Below, piece after piece: positions 17,264 to 25,676 of a DNA stretch of 64,000 bases. The stretch comes from a bacterium (GTDB lineage Bacteria; Babelota; Babeliae; Babelales; RVW-14). Location: positions 1,116,001-1,180,000 of the forward strand of contig CP064957.1 of assembly GCA_016699045.1 (NCBI GenBank), read 5' to 3'. The position numbers and the translations under genes were made by a program. The first letter of the stretch is position 1. Every line of letters begins with the position of its first letter. Under the pieces are notes generated by a model that was not told where the DNA came from, ran no database searches, and was given only the letters and a program-made list of their open reading frames with translations.

Positions 17264-17626
17264 AGCGTGATGATGCCGGTCTTAAAAAAATTACCTGAAA
17301 CAATTCTTTTTCTGCCCATTACATATTACTGAAAAACAGACGAATGGCTATGTTTTTTGTTATGTGACGCGTAGGTTGTTTTAGTATTCAAGTTGACATT
17401 AAGATTTGGTTTGATGGCGAGGTTGTACGCGTGTTGGCATTATTTTAATTAAAAAATGCCCATTTTGGTCAAAAATGCGAAAAGCCCCAATTCAAAAGGC
17501 TTATATGGTTGTTAATTATGTTGTTTGTGCTAAAATCATGAAGTTTAATTTTACATAATTGTTGTGGAAGTACTTACAAACTAAACAACTTATTTACCCA
17601 GTTACTGGGGACTCTCGGGGGGTCAC
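17264..17626. other. Intergenic region between divergent kinase and exported-protein genes
   Basis: 363 bases without a supported gene. It must hold the promoters of both the kinase (minus) and the exported-protein pair (plus). The best plus-strand candidate is at 17509-17536. TTGACA at 17394 has no good partner at the right spacing. A G-rich ribosome-binding stretch (GGGGGGTCAC) precedes the start at 17627. Confidence 0.6.
17509..17536 (+). promoter_or_regulatory. Candidate promoter for the exported protein pair
   Basis: TTGTTA (17509-17514), a 16-base spacer and TAAAAT (17531-17536) lie about 90 bases before the start at 17627. No operator-like palindrome is obvious. Confidence 0.45.
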
Positions 17627-19879
17627 ATGGTAAACAAATTTCGGATCGCTATTGGTATGGCGTCTTGTGTTATTTCTGCTGTTTCAGTGGTGCCTGTCTA
17701 TGCTTTTGATCTGGCTGATTTAGAACAATCGGTTGCTGGCAATCAAGCGCAGGGAACGCTTTCATTATCATTGCATGAATTTATGGATAATCTTAAAGAG
17801 CTTGATTATTACACGGCTAAAAAACTGGTTATTGTGTTGCCTGGTACTGGCCGTGAAATTGTTATCGATTGGGGATTTGGGGGTTCAGGAAGTATGTTCG
17901 ATCCGTTGCCAACGGTTGAGCCACAAGAACGTTGTATTAAAAATGATGATCAACAAGATTCGTTAGCAGGGCTTGGTTCTGTCTTGCTGAAAAATGAATT
18001 GTACAAGCGCAGTAAGAGTATTCCTTTAATGAAGTGGCTGGTACAGTCCAAGGTTACACCAATCAAATTGTGTATACTCAAATTGTTGTTGTTGGCAAAA
18101 AATGCCTACATAACCGATACCAGTAAAATAAAGACTGAAGTGGTGCGGTTGTTGGTCAGGCTGATGTTGTCTGAAGAGCTGTATAGCCTTGATGAAACAA
18201 GAGCATTTTCAAGCTATTTGCCAGAAGGAAGTGTTGAGTTATTAAATGATGTACTGCCTGGTGCGGTTGATTATGTTGATGAGGTATGGCATGAGCTTAT
18301 CACCTCAACGCCGCGAGATGCTGATCATGAATTGTTAAATGTACAAGCAGTGGTGGTACACAATAAAGTTGCTGCCGATCAAGCGTTTAAATTTTTCAAA
18401 AATTATGAAGGTGATGCGTTAATTGACGATATTACGCGGTACTTACAGGTGCATGGTATTGAAGTTGTTGATTACAATGATCTTGCAAAGCTTGGCAACA
18501 TCAGACCGATGGTTAATGGTCGCATGATGTTTGGTCCTATCACACAGTTAGCTGCGGTAACAACCTTTGATAATATTCACGACAATAAAAACTTTGAAAA
18601 AATGGTGGGCATTGCTGCCGATAAATTGAATATTGGTTCTTTAGTTTTGCATGAAAACAATGGTACTTACTGGCTTTTGAGTGGTTCCAATAAGCTTGAA
18701 GTTGGTGCAACGATCAAACATATGGCCATTGCGTTGATACAAGCATTGCGTTCTTATGTGGCAGCAAAAAAACAACTGTTGCAAGGAACAAGTGCTCAGG
18801 CAATTGAGTATCGCGAAAAATGTGAAAACTATGAAAAGCAATGTTTGCAGATCAATGACTTTTTGGCATCGCCAGAAGGGCAGGCATCGCAACTTCGTTT
18901 ACATACAAAGTTAGATGCTTTGCATGCTGAGGCAAAAAATGCTCATCAGTTAGCAATGAACGAAGTGGCTGAAACTATTGTAACGTTACAAAAAGAAGCT
19001 GATAAAAAGGTGGCGTTGATTGAGTACTTTGAAGCTAAAGAAGTAACGCTGAGTTTGGATAGCCTGCGTCGTGATGTTGATGTTTTGCATAAAGAAATTG
19101 AGCGCTTACAAGAAATGCGCGATGCTTATGCATCTGATCCTGATCAAGTCTTGGTGCAAAAGCAACAAGACTTGCAGGACTTATTGGCACTTTCGTTGGA
19201 ACAAAATCAGTCAATGAATGATGAACTGATGGCATGTATTGATGCTCTTAAAAAAGAGATTGCTGCGTTTGATCCAGAAAAAGTGCATCATTATTCGCTT
19301 GAGCAAAAGATTGCGTTGCGTGAGCGTGTTGCCGAAATTTATGAACAAGAAACACGAGTGTTGACGCAAAATAATGAACTTAAGAAACAAGAACTTGCGT
19401 GGCTTTCAGGCATTAAGCGCCGCATTGAAGAACTTAAGTTTGCGCGTACCTGCTCATTGTCTGAAGTGTACCTTGCTCATTTGCAAGAGCGTGCTCAAAC
19501 CATTCGTACTGAAAATAAGCAAGCACTTAAATTGGCTGAGTATTATGAAGCAATGAAGGAAATGGATGGCGACTTTATGACTGAGAAGTTGTCTAAGAAA
19601 CTTTCAAAGCTTGAGGCTGTTGCCGGGTTTATGTTCGACAAATCGGGTACACGTTTCTTAACACGCGCTCTTGAGTATCAATCTGAGTGGCAGGCATTTT
19701 TACAAGATTTCGATGGTTCTGTTGAGTCGTTTGTAAAAATTAAAGAAGATTTGAGTTCAAAAATGGCGACCATTATTAAGCGCTCGGTTCATGTGCAAGC
19801 AAATATGCCGGTGTACCGCCATTTGTTGTTCCAGTTCTTGCCAGAGTTTAGTGCTTGGTTTGACCAACTCGTCAAGTAA
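17627..19879 (+). CDS. Exported coiled-coil protein of unknown function, 750 residues
   Basis: A signal peptide of about 26 residues ends at VPVYA. The N-terminal half (about 30-370) shows no motif I can assign; it contains KLVIVLPGTGREIVIDWGFG near residue 65. Residues about 385-650 are strongly charged and heptad-like, a predicted coiled coil rich in Glu, Lys and Gln. The C-terminal 90 residues are mixed and end YRHLLFQFLPEFSAWFDQLVK. It is followed after 11 nt by another exported protein, so the two are probably co-expressed and may act together outside the cytoplasm (inference). Confidence 0.8.
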   Translation: MVNKFRIAIGMASCVISAVSVVPVYAFDLADLEQSVAGNQAQGTLSLSLHEFMDNLKELDYYTAKKLVIVLPGTGREIVIDWGFGGSGSMFDPLPTVEPQERCIKNDDQQDSLAGLGSVLLKNELYKRSKSIPLMKWLVQSKVTPIKLCILKLLLLAKNAYITDTSKIKTEVVRLLVRLMLSEELYSLDETRAFSSYLPEGSVELLNDVLPGAVDYVDEVWHELITSTPRDADHELLNVQAVVVHNKVAADQAFKFFKNYEGDALIDDITRYLQVHGIEVVDYNDLAKLGNIRPMVNGRMMFGPITQLAAVTTFDNIHDNKNFEKMVGIAADKLNIGSLVLHENNGTYWLLSGSNKLEVGATIKHMAIALIQALRSYVAAKKQLLQGTSAQAIEYREKCENYEKQCLQINDFLASPEGQASQLRLHTKLDALHAEAKNAHQLAMNEVAETIVTLQKEADKKVALIEYFEAKEVTLSLDSLRRDVDVLHKEIERLQEMRDAYASDPDQVLVQKQQDLQDLLALSLEQNQSMNDELMACIDALKKEIAAFDPEKVHHYSLEQKIALRERVAEIYEQETRVLTQNNELKKQELAWLSGIKRRIEELKFARTCSLSEVYLAHLQERAQTIRTENKQALKLAEYYEAMKEMDGDFMTEKLSKKLSKLEAVAGFMFDKSGTRFLTRALEYQSEWQAFLQDFDGSVESFVKIKEDLSSKMATIIKRSVHVQANMPVYRHLLFQFLPEFSAWFDQLVK

Positions 19880-19890
19880 AAATAGAGGTT

Positions 19891-21576
19891 ATGTATTATA
19901 TGAAAAAGCTTGTAAAACTTATAATGTTGTGTTGTTCATTAAGTGCTGGGCTGTTTGCGGGCCATACCGCAGATCTTGTTGCTGCGTATACCACGCTTGA
20001 AAATTTGAAGCAGGCCAAGGCATCGGCACCAGAGATTGATGCTGCACAAAAAGTGTTTGATGATTTGATGGATGTGGTTGAAGGTCGTGACTGGATGTCT
20101 CAAAAGATAGGAACGAGCGCTTTGAGCCAACAAGATTTAGAAGATCATTTTCTTGGGCTTATCGCGGTCATTAATTACGATGCCTTGTCGTATGATGATC
20201 AATTAATCATGGATGCTTTAAAAAGTCGCATGTGCCATGTGTTGAAATTTGTTAAAGATTTTGATCACCAGACTTATCCATTAATGTATATAAGAGAAGC
20301 CCTTGAAGCACAGGAAGAAGCATTGCTTATGCTCGAGCTGTTATCTGTTGAAAGAGCAGTTTGGGGATGCGATGTGCCGCTTGATAGCAATGAATATGCG
20401 CATGTTGCCGTTGCAACATTGTATGATCTTGTTGCATGGTTGTATGATACCATGGTTGATGTTGATTTTGCTACCAGTAAAACCGATCTTGAACAATTGA
20501 ATATTTGTTCGATTGTTTATCAAAATCTTCCACTACGATTTCAGCAACAACAAGTATGGTCAATTTGTTTTAGTGATGGCGATGCGTGGGACTTGGTGAA
20601 TGATGTCCACAATATGTGGAAGTGCATGCAGCATGAGGTGATGGTCCGACCATTTAAAGATCTTCTCTTCACGGGATCTGCAGAGTGGCATGCTAAAAAC
20701 GGAGATGGCGGCTTTGCTGCTGCTTATGATTATATGCAGGCATTTGTATTACAACCTAAAAAAACTGAAGACTTTTTATCCGGTTTTGAAACATCGTTGT
20801 ATCGCATGTATCAAATTGATCGCGTAAAAAAACATATTTTTGAGCTTTTGATATACCGCTTGAATGTACTTAAAAAAGAAGTCATGCTGCACGCCAATTT
20901 TAAAAGTAACGATAGCAAAGTTGATGTGTTGATTAAGCACAAGGCGTTGCTTGAAGACCAAAGTTATGCGACCCTTTTGCATAGCAATAGTTTGCGTGAA
21001 ATTGTGGGTCAGTATCGCAAGGTGATTGATGGTGTTTTGTATGAAAACCTGGGATCTTTACAGTTGACGTATGAACTTTATGCATTGACTAAAAAATTAA
21101 CGCGTTTGCAGGGACAACATCAAGGGTGGTTTGGCAAGAAAAGCCTTGAAGGACAATTGGCAAATGATATGCTGGCGGTGTTGCAAGATGCGGCGGTTAT
21201 GATACAAAAAAATGCAAAAAGCACCGTGTTGTCTGGTCAGTTGTTTGATCGGGCTCAATCGTTGTTAGATCATCCGTTGATTAAAAAAACATTAGATCGT
21301 TATGTTGGCATTTCTCAGGCCGACATTAAAAAGACGGCGTTAAATATTGTTGGTACGGTGAGCCCGTTGGTGGCGCTTGGTATTTTAAAATTAGTGGCGC
21401 CGCAGGCTGAACAAGAAATTAAAAAAGAAGCAGCAACGGTTACGGTTGAAGGGCCGCATATTGCTTCGTATCTTGAAAAGCATCCAGAGGTTTTTGAAAA
21501 GTTGCTCGCGCAGCATCCTGATTTGGTTGAGCGGTTGGCGCAGCAGGTTGCAACGAAATTGAATACTGTAGCTTAG
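19891..21576 (+). CDS. Exported helical protein of unknown function, 561 residues
   Basis: The signal peptide is MKKLVKLIMLCCSLSAGLFAG. Translation may begin at 19891 or at the ATG at 19900; the GAGG at 19885 is 2 or 11 bases away, so spacing does not decide. The mature protein looks largely helical with no recognised domain. Near the C-terminus is a hydrophobic stretch (ALNIVGTVSPLVALGILKLV) that could be a membrane or packing helix, then a helix-turn pattern (YLEKHPEVFEKLLAQHPDLV). It follows the 750-residue gene by 11 nt. I do not recognise the family. Confidence 0.8.
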   Translation: MYYMKKLVKLIMLCCSLSAGLFAGHTADLVAAYTTLENLKQAKASAPEIDAAQKVFDDLMDVVEGRDWMSQKIGTSALSQQDLEDHFLGLIAVINYDALSYDDQLIMDALKSRMCHVLKFVKDFDHQTYPLMYIREALEAQEEALLMLELLSVERAVWGCDVPLDSNEYAHVAVATLYDLVAWLYDTMVDVDFATSKTDLEQLNICSIVYQNLPLRFQQQQVWSICFSDGDAWDLVNDVHNMWKCMQHEVMVRPFKDLLFTGSAEWHAKNGDGGFAAAYDYMQAFVLQPKKTEDFLSGFETSLYRMYQIDRVKKHIFELLIYRLNVLKKEVMLHANFKSNDSKVDVLIKHKALLEDQSYATLLHSNSLREIVGQYRKVIDGVLYENLGSLQLTYELYALTKKLTRLQGQHQGWFGKKSLEGQLANDMLAVLQDAAVMIQKNAKSTVLSGQLFDRAQSLLDHPLIKKTLDRYVGISQADIKKTALNIVGTVSPLVALGILKLVAPQAEQEIKKEAATVTVEGPHIASYLEKHPEVFEKLLAQHPDLVERLAQQVATKLNTVA

Positions 21577-21649
21577 TTTTTTTTATTTCTGATTTCTGAT
21601 TCTTCTTACAATCTCTGCTCTTTTCATTATAAAAATAATTCGTTTTTTT

Positions 21650-21677
21650 CCAAAGGGGGTATTGCGACCCCCTTTGG
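21650..21677. repeat. Perfect 11-bp stem-loop in the GC-rich stretch
   Basis: CCAAAGGGGGT (21650-21660) pairs with ACCCCCTTTGG (21667-21677) over a six-base loop. The T-run lies before rather than after the stem on the plus strand, so it is not a standard terminator for the gene ending at 21576. Confidence 0.6.
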
Positions 21678-21819
21678 GATCACGCACATAGGCCTGCTGC
21701 CCATGACCCGCCTGACGCGCGAACTCACAGCAACCGCGCTTGCGCGCTCTGTCTGTTCGGTCCCGCTGATGGGGCGCCATTAATAAATTTACGCCAGGGG
21801 CCGTTGGCCCAATCTACGG

Positions 21820-21855
21820 CCGTTCAAACCCATTCGACAAGCTCAGGGCGAACGG
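21820..21855 (+). repeat. Dispersed repeat with TTCGACAAGCTCAG core, copy 1
   Basis: The core TTCGACAAGCTCAGGGCGAA lies inside GGCCGTTCAAA...GAACGG. A second copy in inverted orientation lies at 21970-22006 and a decayed fragment at 52340-52366. Repeats with this core are common in intergenic DNA of many bacteria; their function is unsettled. Confidence 0.7.
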
Positions 21856-21969
21856 CTATAAAACCAAACAAGCTGATTGAAAAACTGAAAGTAGCTACAT
21901 AAGAAATTATTATGGGCCGTTTCACACTAAGTTTTTAAACTTTTAATTTGTAAGAATTGTTCTTATCCC

Positions 21970-22006
21970 CCGTTCGCTCTGAGCTTGTCGAAGAATTTGA
22001 ACGGGC
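21970..22006 (-). repeat. Dispersed repeat with TTCGACAAGCTCAG core, copy 2 (inverted)
   Basis: The reverse complement reads GTTCAAATTCTTCGACAAGC then TCAGAGCGAACGG and matches copy 1 with a handful of changes. The two copies face each other about 115 bases apart and could form a long stem in RNA or single-stranded DNA. Confidence 0.7.
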
Positions 22007-22153
22007 CGTCTGGCGTCTTTGTCCGGCGTAGCATTTATGCGTAGACGGATCGAAGGGGCAACAAAATATTTAGCAAAAATAAAAAAACGGTGTAAGGTAA
22101 GCAACAATTGACGGTCGACCAGTTAAACCCTTCTTTGTTGTGTACGAAAAAAC

Positions 22154-23218
22154 ATGATTTACCACTTTGCTCAAAAATTACAAACAACGTATACCTTCCT
22201 TAATTTGTTTCATTATGTCAGCGTGCGTGCCATTGGCGCCTTTCTGACTGGTTTTCTCTTGTCATTAATATTTGGTGATTGGTTTATTAGAACTTGTCGT
22301 GAGCATTTTGGTTCTAAAGTGCGTGAGTTTACGCCAGCAACGCATCAAAAGAAAAACAATACGCCGACCATGGGCGGTCTTTTTATTTTAATTGTTTTTG
22401 TTTTCAACACATTATTGTGGAATAAACTGACCAAGCCAAGTCTCTGGATTTTTTTGTTGGGTATTATTGGCTTTGGTTGCATTGGCTTTGTTGATGATTG
22501 GAACAAAATCAAAGCACATAAAGGTTTATCTGCCAAGAGTAAATTTTTGTTGCAGTTGAGCATGGGGCTTGTCGTTATGACGGTCTGGTATTGGTGGGCT
22601 CAGCCCAACACTGCCATCTGCGTGCCGTTTGTAAAAAATATAAGTTTTACGCTCGGGTGGTTAATCATTCCGTGGGGTGCTTTTATTATTATTGCCACCA
22701 GCAATGCCGTCAACCTGACCGATGGGCTTGATGGTTTAGCGACCGGCCCGCTTATTGTTAATTGTGCTACGTTTGCGCTGATTGTTTATTTGGCGGGGCA
22801 CAAAGCATTTTCAGATTATTTATATATCCCTTTTGCCGGCAGTGCTGAAATAAGCATTATTGCTGCCAGCTTGGTGGGTGTGCTGTTGGGCTTTTTGTGG
22901 TACAATACCTATCCAGCACAAATTTTTATGGGCGATGTTGGTTCGCTTGCGTTGGGTGCTGGGCTGGCCCTTATGGCCATTATGGCCCGACAAGAATTTT
23001 TGCTGTTGATCAGCGGCGGTGTTTTTGTTTTAGAGACGGTGTCGGTGATTATTCAAGTATTATCGTTTAAATTTTTGGGCCGCCGGATGTTTCGTATGGC
23101 GCCAATCCACCACCACTTTGAATTGAAGGGGTGGCAGGAAGCAAAAATTACCGTGCGTTTTTGGATTATTTCGATCATCTTGTGTGTATTAGCGTTGCTC
23201 ACCCTGAAAATTCGATGA
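22154..23218 (+). CDS. mraY: Phospho-N-acetylmuramoyl-pentapeptide-transferase
   Basis: MraY transfers phospho-MurNAc-pentapeptide from UDP to undecaprenyl phosphate to make lipid I in the inner membrane. The 354-residue length is typical, and about ten membrane helices are visible. Family signatures are present: DDWNKIKAHKGLSAKSKF near residue 115, the catalytic NAVNLTDGLDGLA near 188, FMGDVGSLALG near 258 and the C-terminal APIHHHFELKGW. The next gene in the window is pheS rather than other mur/fts genes, so mraY is detached from any division cluster. It implies that this organism makes peptidoglycan precursors. Confidence 0.97.
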   Translation: MIYHFAQKLQTTYTFLNLFHYVSVRAIGAFLTGFLLSLIFGDWFIRTCREHFGSKVREFTPATHQKKNNTPTMGGLFILIVFVFNTLLWNKLTKPSLWIFLLGIIGFGCIGFVDDWNKIKAHKGLSAKSKFLLQLSMGLVVMTVWYWWAQPNTAICVPFVKNISFTLGWLIIPWGAFIIIATSNAVNLTDGLDGLATGPLIVNCATFALIVYLAGHKAFSDYLYIPFAGSAEISIIAASLVGVLLGFLWYNTYPAQIFMGDVGSLALGAGLALMAIMARQEFLLLISGGVFVLETVSVIIQVLSFKFLGRRMFRMAPIHHHFELKGWQEAKITVRFWIISIILCVLALLTLKIR

Positions 23219-23304
23219 ACAGAAAGGTGCTGGCAAAACGACCAAAATCTGCTAGTCTTATTTTGATTTCGTTATTGAGTTTTTCTTGTAACAGAGGTAG
23301 CTAA
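23215..23304 (+). CDS. Possible 29-residue leader or small peptide between mraY and pheS
   Basis: An ATG overlaps the mraY stop (ATGA) and opens 29 codons ending SFSCNRGS, with a short hydrophobic stretch (SLILISLLSF). The stop is 7 bases before the pheS ATG, so translational coupling through to pheS would be natural. There is no evidence of conservation in the window, and it may be chance. Confidence 0.25.
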   Translation: MNRKVLAKRPKSASLILISLLSFSCNRGS

Positions 23305-23311
23305 AAAAAAT

Positions 23312-24346
23312 ATGCCTGAATTAGCCAATAGATTGAGTGCGGTCCAAAATGAGTTGAAAGATCTTCTTGCGCGTGCTCAAACAGACAAACAGATTGAAGA
23401 AATTAGACTTAATTTTTTGGGGAAAAAAGGAAAGATGATTGAGCTCATGACAGAGCTTAAAGAACTTTCTGTTGAGCAAAAACGGACTTATGGTCCCTTG
23501 CTTAATGCACTCAAGCAAGAAGTTGAAACGGCTATTGCCAATGCCAAAGAGGCGTTGATAAATCAGCAAGCTCACGCAGCAATTCAAAAACAACAACATT
23601 TCGATGTCACGGCGGTAAAACCAAATGTTTCGCAAGGCTCTTTGCATGTTTACTCGCACATTGTTGCTGAAATTGAAGATATCTTTTTATCGATGGGCTA
23701 TGAAGTTTTAGATGGTCCAGAACTTGAAACCGACGAAAATAATTTTACTCATTTAAATATTCCCAGCGATCACCCAGCGCGTGATATGTACGATACTTTT
23801 TGGGTTGATGTCCCTGGTCTTCTCATGCGCACGCACACCTCGCCCGTGCAAGTACGTGCTATGCTTTCACAGGAGTTGCCACTGGCCGCCGTTGTACCTG
23901 GGCGTGTGTATCGGCATGAAGCGGTTGATGCCTCACATGATTTTATGTTTATGCAATGTGAAGGTATTTTGATTGATAAAAATGTTAATCTTTCAAATCT
24001 TTTTGCCACTGCGCAAATGTTTTTGAAAGCATTATTCAAAAAAGAAGAATTAGACATTCGCATCCGTCCAGGCTTTTTTCCCTTTGTTGAACCAGGTATT
24101 GAAATAGACATGCGCTGTCCTTTTTGTTCAAATGGATGTTCGGTATGCAAAAAATCAACATGGATGGAAGTTTTTCCCGGTGGTATGATTCACCCCAATG
24201 TTTTACGTTCGTGTGGTATAGATCCTGAAATTTATTCAGGCTTTGCTTTTGGGTTTGGTTTGTCACGGTTGGCCATGTTGAAATATGGCATCGATGATAT
24301 TCGGTTATTTCACAGTGGGAAGGTTAAATTTTTAGAGCAATTTTAG
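23312..24346 (+). CDS. pheS: Phenylalanyl-tRNA synthetase alpha subunit
   Basis: PheS with PheT charges tRNA-Phe. The 344-residue protein has the N-terminal helical arm (about 1-90), then the class II catalytic core: motif 2 region VYRHEAVDASHDFMFMQCEG near 205-230 and motif 3 FGFGLSRLAMLKYGIDDIR near 310-330. FFPFVEPGIEIDMRC lies between. A CPFCSNGCSVC cluster near residue 270 looks like an added metal-binding knuckle. The usual partner pheT does not follow; galU does. tRNA-Phe itself lies at 61223-61298. Confidence 0.95.
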   Translation: MPELANRLSAVQNELKDLLARAQTDKQIEEIRLNFLGKKGKMIELMTELKELSVEQKRTYGPLLNALKQEVETAIANAKEALINQQAHAAIQKQQHFDVTAVKPNVSQGSLHVYSHIVAEIEDIFLSMGYEVLDGPELETDENNFTHLNIPSDHPARDMYDTFWVDVPGLLMRTHTSPVQVRAMLSQELPLAAVVPGRVYRHEAVDASHDFMFMQCEGILIDKNVNLSNLFATAQMFLKALFKKEELDIRIRPGFFPFVEPGIEIDMRCPFCSNGCSVCKKSTWMEVFPGGMIHPNVLRSCGIDPEIYSGFAFGFGLSRLAMLKYGIDDIRLFHSGKVKFLEQF

Positions 24347-24389
24347 GGACGAGAAACTAAAAAAGGTGAGAGTGTAAAAGGAGAAGACC

Positions 24390-25319
24390 ATGGGAGTAAC
24401 GAAAGCAATAATTCCAGCAGGAGGATTGGGTACACGATTTTTGCCGGCAACCAAAAAGTCTCCTAAGGAAATGTTGCCGATTCTAGACAAGCCAGCTATC
24501 CAATATATTGCAGAAGAGGGTATTCGCTCCGGCATTAAAAATTTTGTGGTTGTCACGGGTAAAAACAAAAATGTTATTGAAGATCATTTTGATACCAATA
24601 GTGAGCTCGAAAATTTTTTGGCGGCCCAAGATAAAGGCCACTTGCTTGATGAAATAAATAAAATTATAAATACTGCTGATTTTATTTATGTACGCCAAAA
24701 AGAACCGCTTGGGTTGGGGCATGCAGTATGGACAGCGCGCCATGTCATTGGTAATGAGCCAATGGCTATTTTTTTACCTGACGATATTATCGCAGGCAAC
24801 ACACCAGCCATGGGCCAGCTGATTCAGGTAGCCATGCAAGAAAAATGTAACGTAGTGGCAGTCCAAGAAGTTCCCATGGACCAAGTGAGTCGGTATGGTA
24901 TTATTGCTATTCGCAAGCAATTTTCTCCCAATCTTTTCCAAGTTAAAGAATTAATCGAAAAGCCGTCCATTGCACAGGCACCGTCAAATTTGGCAATTGT
25001 TGGTCGGTATGTTCTCTCGCCGAATATTTTTAAAGCGCTTGAAGAGCAGCGTGTTGGTGCTGGTGGTGAAATTCAATTAACCGACGCTATACAAAGTTTG
25101 CTATTTTCTGGCGAAAAAGTATTTGCGTACAAAGTGCAGGGGGCCCGTTATGACATTGGGAATCCGCTTGGCTTGCTCAAAGCAAATCTAGATTTTGCAT
25201 TAAAACATCCAAAGTATTCTGAACAAATTTTGGAGTATTTGCGAAAGCTTGATAAAGATTTTTTAGTAATGCAGGGAAAAGCTCAAGCATTGAGTAAAGG
25301 TTCTCAAGCGACACTTTAA
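24390..25319 (+). CDS. galU: UTP-glucose-1-phosphate uridylyltransferase
   Basis: GalU makes UDP-glucose from UTP and glucose-1-phosphate for envelope glycans. The 309-residue protein opens with KAIIPAGGLGTRFLPATKKS, the nucleotide-binding signature, followed by KEMLPILDKPAIQYI. Further family motifs are LGLGHAVWTAR near residue 107, FLPDDII near 128, LIEKPS near 190, GRYVLSPNIF near 207 and GAGGEIQLTDAI near 224. A strong SD (AAGGAG) precedes the ATG, 43 bases after pheS. Confidence 0.95.
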   Translation: MGVTKAIIPAGGLGTRFLPATKKSPKEMLPILDKPAIQYIAEEGIRSGIKNFVVVTGKNKNVIEDHFDTNSELENFLAAQDKGHLLDEINKIINTADFIYVRQKEPLGLGHAVWTARHVIGNEPMAIFLPDDIIAGNTPAMGQLIQVAMQEKCNVVAVQEVPMDQVSRYGIIAIRKQFSPNLFQVKELIEKPSIAQAPSNLAIVGRYVLSPNIFKALEEQRVGAGGEIQLTDAIQSLLFSGEKVFAYKVQGARYDIGNPLGLLKANLDFALKHPKYSEQILEYLRKLDKDFLVMQGKAQALSKGSQATL

Positions 25320-25355
25320 AAGATACGGTACTCTTGAAAGCGTTTTAACAAGATA

Positions 25356-25493
25356 TTATTGTGATGACGACCAGTTTATGATGCGACCAATAAAGCTTGA
25401 TCGTGTTCCTGATCCATGAACATACAGCGATATGCCAAACAGAATCAGGGTTAAACTGACCCAGAATTGCACTTCCTTTTTTAATGTGTTCAT
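25356..25493 (-). CDS. Small single-pass membrane protein, 45 residues
   Basis: A short open frame on the minus strand starts MNTLKKEVQFWVSLTLILFG, has one hydrophobic helix (about 10-27) and ends GRIINWSSSQ. It is preceded by GGGGGAT 5 bases before the ATG. It stands alone between galU (plus) and the terminator of the FolC-like gene. Typical small inner-membrane protein features are a basic start and an amphipathic end. The family is not recognised. Confidence 0.55.
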   Translation of the reverse strand: MNTLKKEVQFWVSLTLILFGISLYVHGSGTRSSFIGRIINWSSSQ

Positions 25494-25615
25494 AGTATCC
25501 CCCAACCCTCAACAGAATTAACTATGTCTTATGTCCTGATTTTTATCATAACCACGTGAGAAATGATAAGGCAACAATTTTGTAAAGTAAGTTGGTTTGT
25601 GTTGAAGATAAAATA

Positions 25616-25652
25616 AAAACAGGCGCGTATAAAAAATATACGCGCCTGTTTT
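25616..25652 (-). terminator. Perfect 16-bp terminator after the FolC-like gene
   Basis: Arms 25616-25631 and 25637-25652 (core CAGGCGCGTATA) pair without mismatch around a five-base loop. They are flanked by T-runs on both strands, so the hairpin can act in both directions. It lies 25 bases past the stop at 25677. Confidence 0.9.
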
Positions 25653-25676
25653 TATTAAGAAAATTATAAAACGAAA

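Larger units (their letters stand above)
21577..22153. other. Gene-free stretch, partly GC-rich, with hairpins and inverted repeats
   Basis: 577 bases before mraY. The bases at about 21650-21830 are much richer in G and C than the surroundings, with a perfect 11-bp hairpin (21650-21660/21667-21677) and a GCGCGC-type palindrome near 21737. An inverted pair of a 36-base repeat follows (21820-21855 and 21970-22006). The reading frames here have no coding look. It resembles a graveyard of dispersed repeats rather than a gene. Confidence 0.6.

Noticed and set aside
21650..21677. Stem-loop as terminator of the gene ending at 21576
   Set aside because: The T-run precedes the stem on the plus strand and the flanking bases after it are GC-rich, so it does not fit a rho-independent terminator.
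21583..21780. A 65-residue minus-strand frame in the GC-rich patch
   Set aside because: It spans a perfect hairpin and repeats, has Arg/Gly-rich composition caused by base content, and no SD.
23781..24150. Antisense frames inside pheS
   Set aside because: They contain no domain and lie opposite a certain gene.
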